From assembly GCA_021647705.1 (NCBI GenBank), contig JAKIUF010000050.1, positions 1-33,843 on the forward strand: a stretch of DNA of 33,843 bases, given 5' to 3'. Origin of the DNA: Gammaproteobacteria bacterium. Its GTDB lineage: Bacteria > Pseudomonadota > Gammaproteobacteria > SZUA-152. Position numbers and translations under genes: made by a program. How positions within the stretch are numbered: the stretch's first letter is position 1; every line of letters starts with the position of its first letter. Under the pieces are notes generated by a model. That model saw only the letters and a list, made by a program, of their open reading frames with translations, searched no databases and was not told the DNA's origin. Below, one piece after another: positions 25,048 through 32,901 of this stretch.

Positions 25048-25802
25048 GTATTACCGAGCGTGCCCTTTTTGCATCACGAGTGATTCTTGTCACCGGTGCC
25101 GGTGGTGCCATTGGCAGTGCCGTCGCCAAAGCCCTTGCCGCACAAGGGGCTAGCGTTGTACTCATGGGCCGCAGCCTAGGCCCATTAGAAAAAGTCTACG
25201 ATGCCATTGTCGCCGCAGGTCATACCCAACCAGCCATTTGTCCGTTGGATTTTGCGGTCACAACGTTCGAAGATTTCCAACAGGCCGTCAATATGATCCA
25301 GCAGGAACTCGGCCGACTGGATGGCCTGCTGCACGCTGCCGCCACACTTGGCAGCCTTACTCCTACGGAACATTTTGACGCCGACCTGTGGGCGCGAGTA
25401 TTGCAGATCAACCTTACCGCACCTATGTTACTAACCCGCGCCTGTCTTCCCTTATTAAAAGCCGCACCCGATGCTGCCATTCTTTTCAGCACCAGTGCAG
25501 TTGGTCAAAAGGGACGTGCCTACTGGGGTGCCTACGGCGTTGCCCAGGCAGGCATTGAAAACCTGACGCAAACGCTGGCAGACGAATTGGAAGCCAATAC
25601 CACCCTGCGCGTCAACAGCATCGACCCCGGCCCGGTGCGCAGCCGGTTACGCGCCCTCGCCTACCCCGGTGAAGACCCCAATACACTACCCGACGCAGAA
25701 ACAGTGATTCCGGCTTATTTACAGCTTATGGGACCGGCTGGCGGCATTTCCGGGCAGCGCATCTGTGCTGAAGACTATCTGGACAATAACGCTCTTGTTT
25801 AA
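25044..25802 (+). CDS. YciK-like short-chain dehydrogenase with catalytic Lys replaced by Gln
   Basis: A 252-residue SDR close to YciK in its order of motifs: TGAGGAIG (17-24), NGAA-equivalent HAAATLG, Ser151 in FSTSAVGQKGRAYWG and Tyr164, then NSIDPGPVRSRLRALAYPGEDP, which strongly recalls YciK. The catalytic Lys expected four residues after Tyr (YxxxK) is Gln168 here (YGVAQ; codon CAG). That would impair normal SDR catalysis unless another residue compensates. It is the last gene of the hpnDE operon, overlapping hpnE by four bases. It may act on an isoprenoid or fatty substrate, but that is a guess. Repeat copy G begins 18 bases after its stop. Confidence 0.87.
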   Translation: MSITERALFASRVILVTGAGGAIGSAVAKALAAQGASVVLMGRSLGPLEKVYDAIVAAGHTQPAICPLDFAVTTFEDFQQAVNMIQQELGRLDGLLHAAATLGSLTPTEHFDADLWARVLQINLTAPMLLTRACLPLLKAAPDAAILFSTSAVGQKGRAYWGAYGVAQAGIENLTQTLADELEANTTLRVNSIDPGPVRSRLRALAYPGEDPNTLPDAETVIPAYLQLMGPAGGISGQRICAEDYLDNNALV

Positions 25803-25819
25803 CTGATGTTACGCAAGCC

Positions 25820-25957
25820 TTAAATGTGAATTAAGCGCTAAAAACATCGGTTTTAAGCATCACCGGGTATTTAACGCAGAAGACGCAGAGACACAGAGTT
25901 TTTTTATTTATTTTTCTCTGCGCCTCCGTGCCTCTGCGGCCTCTGCGTTTATTCCTG
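25820..25957 (+). repeat. MITE-like repeat family 1, copy G (right end lost)
   Basis: Starts TTAAATGTGAATTAAGCGCTAAAAAC, continues GCATCACCGGGTATTTAACGCAGAAGACGCAGAG, and returns GCGCCTCCGTGCCTCTGCGGCCTCTGCGTTTATT. The outer right terminal repeat is not found, so it is truncated. The rest of the gap up to 26263 holds no gene, only the sigma-54 candidate. Confidence 0.83.
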
Positions 25958-26192
25958 GGTACGCAAAAAAATCACTCGCACACAACAAAAAATGCGCCCG
26001 TGCCTGAGTGTTGATTTTTTTTGATACCGTCAGAAAGTCCGCTTTCGCGGCAAAATCCAGACTAACCTAGCCAAAAACAACTCTTCCGCAGCGGCAATGA
26101 TCTGCCGGTTTTTTGACGGTTTCTCGTCACCTGAAAAAACAAAGCACTCCAACTTGCTGTTTCATAATGTTTTCATGGTTTTTTGTCAAAAC

Positions 26193-26208
26193 TGGCACAG
26201 AAATCGCT
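26193..26208 (+). promoter_or_regulatory. Candidate sigma-54 (RpoN) promoter
   Basis: TGGCACAGAAATCGCT matches the RpoN -24/-12 consensus TGGCAC-N5-TTGCW at all but one base, with the invariant GG and GC ten bases apart. It lies 55 bases before the diguanylate cyclase ATG, which fits a short leader. No enhancer-binding site was searched. Confidence 0.55.
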
Positions 26209-26263
26209 AATCAGCGCTGACACACTAAAAATAAAATGTTCCAACAATAGACAGGGAAGAACT

Positions 26264-27193
26264 ATGGCTAATCCACAATTTAACAACGTACGCACATTAC
26301 CTTTACGCACCGACGCAGGCCGTCTGATGCCTCTGTTCAATGATCAACACATTGATGCACACAAACCGGATGGAGGACAGTTGCTGTACCTATCCAGTCA
26401 GTTGCAAACCAGCCTGGATCTCGATGAAATTCTCAACCAGTTCAGTGACGAAGTTAAACCCTTTGTTGCACATGATTATCTGGGCTACAGCAATGACGAA
26501 AAGAGCTGCGCTTTCTCCACCGGAAAAAATGCGCGACATCGTCTCAATTACCAACTCACCTTGCAGGACGGACATCTGGGAAAATTGATGCTGTCACGTA
26601 AATGTAAATTTACCGAAAAAGAAACCGGGGAAATTGAACACCTGATCAGTGCATTATTGTATCCACTGCGTAATGCATTGATGTATCGCGAGGCCATTCA
26701 TGCTGCACAAAAAGATGCGCTGACCGGTGTAGGCAATCGCGCTGCACTCAACGAAGCGCTGGCGCGTGAAATTGAAGTGGCACAACGTCACAAACGCACT
26801 TTGGGTATGATTATTCTTGATATCGATCACTTCAAAAAAATCAACGACACTTATGGACACAGCACCGGTGACTGCCTGTTGAAAGCACTAACACGCACCG
26901 CAGAAAAAACCATTCGCATGTCAGACCAACTGTTCCGCTACGGTGGAGAAGAGTTTGTTGTCTTATTGCCAGAGACTGATTTGAAAGGTGTCAAAAACCT
27001 TGCGGAACGCATTCGCCGAAACATTGAAGCATTGAACTGTGTCTGCAATGGCAAGCATATTAAAATGACCGCCAGCTTCGGCATCGCTACATTAAACATT
27101 GACGAAAATGAAGAGTCATTCTTCATTCGGGCTGACAAGGCACTGTACAAAGCCAAAGATGGTGGCAGAAATTGCGCACGGGTTGCCGATTAA
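26264..27193 (+). CDS. Diguanylate cyclase (GGDEF domain) with GAF-like N-terminus
   Basis: A 309-residue protein. Residues 35-140 look like a small alpha/beta sensor domain of GAF type (LDLDEILNQFSDEVKPFV, YQLTLQDGHLGKLMLSRK, FTEKETGEIEHLISALLYPLRNAL); residues 148-309 are the GGDEF domain with GGEEF at 227-231 and an I-site R218-D221. It should synthesise c-di-GMP with product inhibition. The ATG at 26264 is preceded by AGGGAAG; an alternative upstream start at 26183 would overlap the sigma-54 candidate. It is convergent with the following membrane gene, overlapping it by three or four bases at the stops. Confidence 0.93.
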   Translation: MANPQFNNVRTLPLRTDAGRLMPLFNDQHIDAHKPDGGQLLYLSSQLQTSLDLDEILNQFSDEVKPFVAHDYLGYSNDEKSCAFSTGKNARHRLNYQLTLQDGHLGKLMLSRKCKFTEKETGEIEHLISALLYPLRNALMYREAIHAAQKDALTGVGNRAALNEALAREIEVAQRHKRTLGMIILDIDHFKKINDTYGHSTGDCLLKALTRTAEKTIRMSDQLFRYGGEEFVVLLPETDLKGVKNLAERIRRNIEALNCVCNGKHIKMTASFGIATLNIDENEESFFIRADKALYKAKDGGRNCARVAD

Positions 27194-28638
27194 AAAATAT
27201 CGTTGGGTGGCGTAGTTTTTTGTTTTCGTTGAAACCCGCTCCAATTTAGTGAGGCAGGCCATAGGTGACAAAAATTGCGCTTCACTATTTTCCTCAGTGA
27301 ACTGCGCAGCGGGTCACCACGCAACCGCTTGGCAATGTGTGCATAACTCAGCATTTCTCTAATGCCCAGAACCCGGCGTCGGGATTTTTGACTCAATGCC
27401 TTCACCGTTTTAATATCCGCCCGTTGTTTTTCATTATCCGCTTTCCAGCTCGAAAATGTCGTTGAACGCCAAAGTTTGTTAATGATTGACACATAGTTTT
27501 CTCGCGCATTCCCCAAACAGGCGGCAGCCGCCGTTTTTTCCACAATGGGGACATCCCGTAATTTTGACTGCCCAAGATTCTCCATGCGTACACGTAACAC
27601 CGGCCCCATATTAAAAATATTCTGGCTTTCTGCAAAAGCACCTTGCAGACATTTTTTACGAAACTCTTTTGAGGTGAGATGTCCTGAAATATGCTCCAGT
27701 TTTTCAAAAGGATTCAATGCTTCTTTTTTCATGTCGGAAGTTATCTGGGCATTTTCCTTTAGTGATTGATACACCTTTCGCCAAAAACAGGCGTCCAGAA
27801 AGACCTCAGCAATCGCGCTGCTTTTCACCGTTTCAAAATAATCACGATCATTTAACCATTCCAGCACCGCAACGTCCGCAGCCAGCTCATCCTTACGTGC
27901 GGCAGGCACAGTAAACCCGGCAAACAACGGTGCATAAAATGAAAAAAACCAACGTAATGGCAATTCACCAATGCGCTTGCGTTTTTGTAATGCATCCTGA
28001 TATTTACACCACAACAGGCGGGTACGATAAATCCAGTGTGTGGGACGACGAAACCGGCCACTGGCGCATTGGCCAAGCCTGCGCATCACCTCACCCCGGA
28101 ACTGTGCTTCCGACAGCGTCTGTAACATAGGCATACCAATCACCAACGTATTAGACATCAAAAAAGGAAAACCCAAACGCGGCGTTGCATCAATGCGCAA
28201 TTCATATTGATCCGTCAATACAACATCTTTGATCGTCGGACGTTGCGTGAGCTCGCGCACTCCGGCAATCAGAGAATACAAAGCAGGAGCCAGCTCTTTG
28301 GACATTTTCAGACCCTGCACACGTGGAAAACGTAACTGGAATATTTTCAAACTGAAAAAAAGACAAAATACGATAACCAACAACCAAAGTGCTACCGTTA
28401 ACCCCTGCTCCGTCAACCAGTATTCTGTGGTTTTAATATCAGGCAATGCTGCAATCAACACACTGACACCTTCAAAAGCAAACCAGGGAAACAGAAACAA
28501 AAAGAAATAACCCGGCAGCATCAATATAAGTGCAGCACATAAATATCCGCGCGGATAACGCTCAGAAAAAGTATTTACCCGCATAGCCATGCGGGATATC
28601 CCTGGTTTTTTTACTCGAATGGAATCTTTGTTTGACAT
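27190..28638 (-). CDS. M48-like membrane protein with degenerate zinc-binding motif
   Basis: A 482-residue protein with two N-terminal membrane helices (about 32-57 and 80-102), as in M48/Ste24-like peptidases. In the place where HExxH is expected it has RRLGQ (residues 186-190, in GEVMRRLGQC), so all three key residues (H, E, H) are absent. The downstream third-ligand motif is kept as KDELAADVAV (E251). A long C-terminal basic region follows. Such a protein would be a proteolytically dead M48 homologue, perhaps a regulator or scaffold. I start at the second of two adjacent ATGs, 28638, because GGGGG is at ideal spacing; the frame is open to 28749. It is convergent with the diguanylate cyclase gene. 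Confidence 0.72.
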   Translation of the reverse strand: MSNKDSIRVKKPGISRMAMRVNTFSERYPRGYLCAALILMLPGYFFLFLFPWFAFEGVSVLIAALPDIKTTEYWLTEQGLTVALWLLVIVFCLFFSLKIFQLRFPRVQGLKMSKELAPALYSLIAGVRELTQRPTIKDVVLTDQYELRIDATPRLGFPFLMSNTLVIGMPMLQTLSEAQFRGEVMRRLGQCASGRFRRPTHWIYRTRLLWCKYQDALQKRKRIGELPLRWFFSFYAPLFAGFTVPAARKDELAADVAVLEWLNDRDYFETVKSSAIAEVFLDACFWRKVYQSLKENAQITSDMKKEALNPFEKLEHISGHLTSKEFRKKCLQGAFAESQNIFNMGPVLRVRMENLGQSKLRDVPIVEKTAAAACLGNARENYVSIINKLWRSTTFSSWKADNEKQRADIKTVKALSQKSRRRVLGIREMLSYAHIAKRLRGDPLRSSLRKIVKRNFCHLWPASLNWSGFQRKQKTTPPNDIF

Positions 28639-28887
28639 CATCAGCCCCCATGCCTGTTTACAATATACCATTATCGCGTATAGCACATCGAAATAAAAAC
28701 GGTTACCCGAGTCTTGCGAGTGATCGCGTTTGCAGAATTTAGGCATCATTGTAACTGGACATAGCGCCCCCTAAACTTTGGGGAAACAACCTTTCATCAG
28801 CGTTAAAGAGCAAAGGCTGATTCTAAGGTAAACCAGAAGAAAAAACCGAGGTGCTGATCACCTTTCACAAAACATGCCCGTGGCGCT

Positions 28888-29145
28888 TAAAATTTAGTTT
28901 AAGGGGTATTGTTAGCCGGAATCCAGAGATGCCTCCCCCGGACAAGCATTTCAATACATTGGAAGATTATGTTGCTGTGGCGCTGACAAGTGACTTATTA
29001 TAAACGCAGAGCTCGCAGAGACGCAAAGGATACAGAGAAAAACACTAAAAATTTTGCGGCCTTTACGTCTTTGCAACCTCTACGTTAAATACCCGGTAAT
29101 TTTTAAAGGTCGTGTATTTTTTTAGCTCTTGGTTCACATTCGACA
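28888..29145 (-). repeat. MITE-like repeat family 1, copy H (full, reversed)
   Basis: Left end TTAAAATTTAGTTTAAGGGG and right end CTTGGTTCACATTCGACA are degenerate inverse complements. Inside are a partial REP-like palindrome (28911-28930), then CCCGGACAAGCATTTCAATACATTGG as in copies B, D and F, and hairpin arms TAAACGCAGAGCTCGCAGAG...GCAACCTCTACGTTAAATACCCGGTAATTTTT. The right terminal repeat overlaps the 3' end of the DNA glycosylase gene. No gene is seen in 28639-29133. Confidence 0.8.
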
Positions 29146-29772
29146 TGGACAAATACAGGCCAAACAACAGTTAACACAATCGGGACGTTTTTTACAGGCA
29201 TCCTTAGCATGACATACGATCAATGCGTGGTATTCATTGAACACCGCAACATCCGTTTGCAGATCTGTTTCAAACTGATGACGTAATGTCTCATAACCAG
29301 CATCAACCACAAGCAATTTTAAACGTGAAAAAATCCGCCGCGTGTAAGCATCAATGACAAACACGGGGCGTTCAAAAGCATACAATAAAATGGCATCTGC
29401 GGTTTCCGGACCAATGCCGTTAACCGCCAACAGTTGTTTGCGTAATGCATCCGTATCAATACATGACAAGCGGGGAAACTCACCCGCATCAATGTACCAC
29501 TGACAGTAATTGCGCAACCGCTGCGCCTTGATATTAAAATACCCGGAGGGTTTCAGCCATTCGGCCAGTTCTGACAACGGGGCTTCAAGAATAGCCTGCG
29601 GTGTCAGACATGAGTGGGACTCAAGCCGGACGATAGCACGCTCAACATTGGTCCAGGCAGTATTTTGAGTGAGAATGGCACCCACCATCATTTCAAACGG
29701 TGTTTCTGCCGGCCACCAGTGTTGGTGGCCATAATGTTTCAACAGTTTGTTATAGACCTGGATAAAGGTCAT
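29134..29772 (-). CDS. HhH-GPD DNA glycosylase with 4Fe-4S cluster (endonuclease III-like, MagIII/MpgII type)
   Basis: A 212-residue base-excision repair glycosylase. It has MMVGAILTQNTAW (helix with DNA contact), the helix-hairpin-helix VNGIGPETADAILLYA, the catalytic Asp in VFVIDAYTRRI, and a C-terminal cluster pattern C-x5-C-x2-C-x5-C (CKKRPDCVNCCLACIC). The Lys that makes E. coli Nth a bifunctional lyase (GRKTAN) is Glu here (GPETAD), as in monofunctional alkylpurine glycosylases, so a MagIII/MpgII-like role is more likely. It directly follows rluB; the start is either ATG 29772 or GTG 29781. Its TGA stop (29134-29136) lies within the terminal repeat of copy H, so the last few residues may be element-derived. 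Confidence 0.87.
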   Translation of the reverse strand: MTFIQVYNKLLKHYGHQHWWPAETPFEMMVGAILTQNTAWTNVERAIVRLESHSCLTPQAILEAPLSELAEWLKPSGYFNIKAQRLRNYCQWYIDAGEFPRLSCIDTDALRKQLLAVNGIGPETADAILLYAFERPVFVIDAYTRRIFSRLKLLVVDAGYETLRHQFETDLQTDVAVFNEYHALIVCHAKDACKKRPDCVNCCLACICPCRM

Positions 29773-29781
29773 CGCAAACAC

Positions 29782-30672
29782 TTATCGGCGTCGGCCTTTT
29801 ATCGCTTTGCCTGCACTACCCGCATATTTTTTACCCGTAGAACGTTTACCAGAAGAAGGTTTACCCGAAAACTGCTTGCGGGAAAAGCCACCGCGTGTTT
29901 TATCTCCGCGAGTCGTTTTTGCCACCAGCCCCACACTTTTCCGCAAAGCATTAACAGCATCATCGGGCAGTTCTTCCCAGCGGCCAGGACGTTGCCCCCG
30001 AGGCAGTGAAACCGCGCCATAACGCACACGCATCAACCGGCTGACCTGCACACCCTGGGATTCCCACAAACGGCGCACTTCCCGGTTGCGGCCTTCACGC
30101 AAAATGACGTGATACCACTGATTGGCACCATCACCACCAGCCTTAGCCACCACATCAAAATGTGCTGGGCCATCGTCCAGTTCGACGCCTTCCTTCAGAC
30201 GTTTCAGCATGTCAGCCGTCACTTCACCTAACACACGCACTGCATATTCGCGCTCAACTTGATGCGAAGGGTGCATCATACGATTCGCCAAATCACCGTC
30301 AGTGGTAATCAATAACAGACCACTGGTATTGAGGTCGAGACGACCGATAGTGATCCAGCGACCACTGGCCAAACGTGGCAGGTGATTGAAGATGGTATCG
30401 CGCCCTTCCGGATCGGAACGGGTACATACTTCACCAATGGGTTTGTGATAAATCAGTACGCGGCTGCGACGTTCTTTCAACCGTGCCTGTTGCACAGGTT
30501 TGCCATCCACAGAAATGCGGTCGGTTTCAGAAACGCGATCACCCAGCGTGGCAACTTGGTTGTTCACCTTGATGCGACCGGATTTTATCCACTCTTCCAG
30601 TTCACGGCGTGAGCCATAACCTGCTCGCGCCAACACCTTTTGCAGCTTTTCGTTTGTCGGTGTTTCGCTCAC
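29782..30672 (-). CDS. rluB: 23S rRNA pseudouridine(2605) synthase RluB
   Basis: A 296-residue pseudouridine synthase. An S4 RNA-binding domain (about 6-60: LQKVLARAGYGSRRELEEWI) precedes the RsuA/RluB catalytic domain with the active-site Asp113 in GRLDLNTSGLLLITTDGDLA. A basic Gly/Ser/Lys-rich tail (residues 255-296) is common in gammaproteobacterial RluB. It isomerises a uridine in 23S rRNA. Its ATG overlaps the stop of scpB by four bases, giving the widespread scpA-scpB-rluB operon order. RluE or RluF identity is unlikely given that context. Confidence 0.93.
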   Translation of the reverse strand: MSETPTNEKLQKVLARAGYGSRRELEEWIKSGRIKVNNQVATLGDRVSETDRISVDGKPVQQARLKERRSRVLIYHKPIGEVCTRSDPEGRDTIFNHLPRLASGRWITIGRLDLNTSGLLLITTDGDLANRMMHPSHQVEREYAVRVLGEVTADMLKRLKEGVELDDGPAHFDVVAKAGGDGANQWYHVILREGRNREVRRLWESQGVQVSRLMRVRYGAVSLPRGQRPGRWEELPDDAVNALRKSVGLVAKTTRGDKTRGGFSRKQFSGKPSSGKRSTGKKYAGSAGKAIKGRRR

Positions 30673-31613
30673 GCCGGATCAGCAGTAGTCACTGCACTTT
30701 TTTCTGCGTTTTGTTTTGTATTATCCAGTTCGGTCATTTTTTCAGCGTCAGGAGTTTCATCTGTCATCATATCGGTATCGGAAACAACCAATGGAGCTTG
30801 TTCACCGGTTTCTGTTTCAGCGCTCTCTGTTTCATTAATGTTTGTTACTGTCATGTCTTCGGTATTGTTTTCGTTTTCACTCGTATTTTCGGTATCTGCA
30901 TCAGCATCAGCATATTCGGAGCCTGGTTCAGTTAAATCCAGTTCAGCATTAATGGAATCAATGTCACGAATTTCTGCCAGCGTGGGCAGGTCACTCAACC
31001 CCTTCAGGTTGAAGTAATCCAGAAACTGTTTGGTTGATGCATACATGGCAGGTTTGCCCGGCACATCACGATGCCCCACGACTTTCACCCAATCACGTTC
31101 CATCAGGGTTTTTATGATGCTGGTGCTCACACTCACACCACGAACATCTTCAATTTCACCGCGCGTAATCGGCTGCCGGTAAGCGATCAATGCCAGGGTT
31201 TCCAACAAGGCACGCGAGTAACGCGCAGGCTTTTCTTCCCACAGACGCGCAATCCACTGGGCATTTTCCTGTTTGGCCTGATAACGGAAACCGCTACCCA
31301 CCTCCACCAGCTCAACACCACGATTAGCACATTCTTCTGCCAGCGCAGCCAGTGCGTCACTCAGCTCTTCTCGCGACGGCTGGTTTTCATCCAGAAACAG
31401 GTTCAACAGACGATCCACCGACAACGGCTGACCCGCTGCGAGCAATGCGGCCTCGACAATATTTTTGACTTTCGCCGGGTCCAACACTACAGCACTCAGC
31501 GACACTGGGTCGGACATTTCATCTATTGATGCTGGCTCAGGTACTGGCTCGACATCTGTCGCATCCAGCATTTCCGTCGTTACAGTTTCAGAGTTTGATG
31601 ACATAACATGCAT
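30669..31613 (-). CDS. scpB: Condensin subunit ScpB
   Basis: A 314-residue ScpB. The winged-helix core lies at about 48-215, including AALLAAGQPLSVDRLLNLF, YSRALLETLALIAYRQPITRGEIEDVRGV and a second wing DWVKVVGHRDVPGKPAMYASTKQFLDYFNL. A long acidic, Thr/Glu-rich C-terminal extension of about 90 residues is predicted disordered, making it longer than the usual 180-250 residue proteins. ScpB binds the kleisin ScpA and helps load SMC onto the chromosome. No SMC gene is in view. It begins 23 bases after scpA. The ATG at 31604 is an alternative start. Confidence 0.94.
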   Translation of the reverse strand: MHVMSSNSETVTTEMLDATDVEPVPEPASIDEMSDPVSLSAVVLDPAKVKNIVEAALLAAGQPLSVDRLLNLFLDENQPSREELSDALAALAEECANRGVELVEVGSGFRYQAKQENAQWIARLWEEKPARYSRALLETLALIAYRQPITRGEIEDVRGVSVSTSIIKTLMERDWVKVVGHRDVPGKPAMYASTKQFLDYFNLKGLSDLPTLAEIRDIDSINAELDLTEPGSEYADADADTENTSENENNTEDMTVTNINETESAETETGEQAPLVVSDTDMMTDETPDAEKMTELDNTKQNAEKSAVTTADPA

Positions 31614-31636
31614 CCAATAAGTACATCGTGCGATTA

Positions 31637-32476
31637 TCAGCTACTCGCCCGGGGTTTAATGTGAATCGGTTCGTAAGGTTCAGTTTGAATCAGCTCAATC
31701 AGGGATTCCTTGATGAGTTCCAGAATCGCCAAAAAAGTCACCACCAGCCCCGGACGCCCTTCTTCCGGCGAAAACAGCGTGAAAAACTCGGTGAATTTTT
31801 CACTGTCCAGCTGGTCCAGCACATCCGACATGCGCTCGCGTACCGACAACGCCTCCATGCTCACTTGGTGATTGGTATTCAATTCTACACGCACCAGCAC
31901 GTCTTTAAACGCGCTGAGCAGTTCGCGCATATCCACTTCAGGCTCGGGTTTGATCAGTTTGAGATCCGGTGTTTTTGCTGAAGCCTGAAATACCTCACGG
32001 TTCATACGGGGCAGTCCATCGATATCCTCAGCAGCCTGTTTGAAACGCTCGTATTCCTGCAACCGCCGCACCAGCTCGGCACGCGGGTCTTCTTCATTAT
32101 CCTCCTCCACCGGGCGCGGCAACAACATGCGGGACTTGATTTCCGCAAGCATGGCCGCCATGACCAGATAATCCGCCGCCAACTCCAGATTCAGCGACTT
32201 CATCATTTCCACATATTCCATATACTGGCGGGTGATTTCGGCAATGGGAATATTCAACACATCCAGATTCTGGCGACGAATCAGATACAACAACAGATCC
32301 AGCGGCCCCTCAAAAGCCTCCAGAATCACCTCCAGCGCCTCCGGCGGGATGTACAGGTCTTTAGGCAGGGCTGTCATTGCCTCGCCCTGCACCACCGCAA
32401 ACGGCATCTCAGCCTGGGCGGCTTGCTTCCCTGGCTGATCCTGGCTAGGTGGTGATTGTTCGTGGATATCAGTCAT
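31637..32476 (-). CDS. scpA: Condensin kleisin subunit ScpA
   Basis: A 279-residue kleisin. The core begins at about residue 48 with VILEAFEGPLDLLLYLIRRQNLDVLNIPIAEITRQYMEYV, which is the SMC-head-binding N-terminal domain; EIKSRMLLPRP is also conserved; the C-terminal winged-helix region (VTFLAILELIKESLIELIQTEPYEPIHI) follows. The first 45 residues are Gln/Ala-rich and less conserved. It bridges the two SMC heads and recruits ScpB. It is the first gene of the operon scpA-scpB-rluB-glycosylase on the minus strand. Confidence 0.95.
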   Translation of the reverse strand: MTDIHEQSPPSQDQPGKQAAQAEMPFAVVQGEAMTALPKDLYIPPEALEVILEAFEGPLDLLLYLIRRQNLDVLNIPIAEITRQYMEYVEMMKSLNLELAADYLVMAAMLAEIKSRMLLPRPVEEDNEEDPRAELVRRLQEYERFKQAAEDIDGLPRMNREVFQASAKTPDLKLIKPEPEVDMRELLSAFKDVLVRVELNTNHQVSMEALSVRERMSDVLDQLDSEKFTEFFTLFSPEEGRPGLVVTFLAILELIKESLIELIQTEPYEPIHIKPRASS

Positions 32477-32901
32477 GAAATTACTTCAGATTTATGGGAC
32501 ATCAGTTTCTGGAGGGTAGTGTCCAAGGTCTAATGTCTGGTGTCCAGGGAAATCGTCGGTCCATCTGTCTGTTTCCCTACTACGAGCCCGTGAATTTCTC
32601 ATGACCCACCCGGAAAGTCGCTAAAAGCCTGGATTCCGCTCATCCTGGCAATTTGTATACAGGCTGTGGTAACTCCCCCCGTCAGGGTAATGCCACTACC
32701 CTTGCTGATACCGCCAGAATATCTTTGATGATTTTTTAATACTGACAACGCAGAAAGCAATAACCCAGCGAAATCCATTACAGAGATCGACAAGACATTG
32801 ATAGAATAGATATTTTTGGAACATCGCGTGAAGAATTCGGGACTTTTAAGATAACATCTACACTTGACGCTGCTTCACCGAACTACAGGGGCTAATTAGC
32901 A
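32477..32901. other. Intergenic region with no recognisable gene
   Basis: This 425-base gap should contain the leftward scpA operon promoter and the rightward promoter of the small gene at 32902. CCTGGATTCCGCTCATCCTGG at 32628-32648 is a possible decayed REP-like palindrome. The only open frame, on the minus strand at 32599-32793, has no coding features I trust. Confidence 0.5.

Noticed and set aside
32599-32793. A 64-residue minus-strand frame upstream of scpA
   Set aside because: No ribosome site or recognisable domain, and it covers a REP-like repeat remnant.
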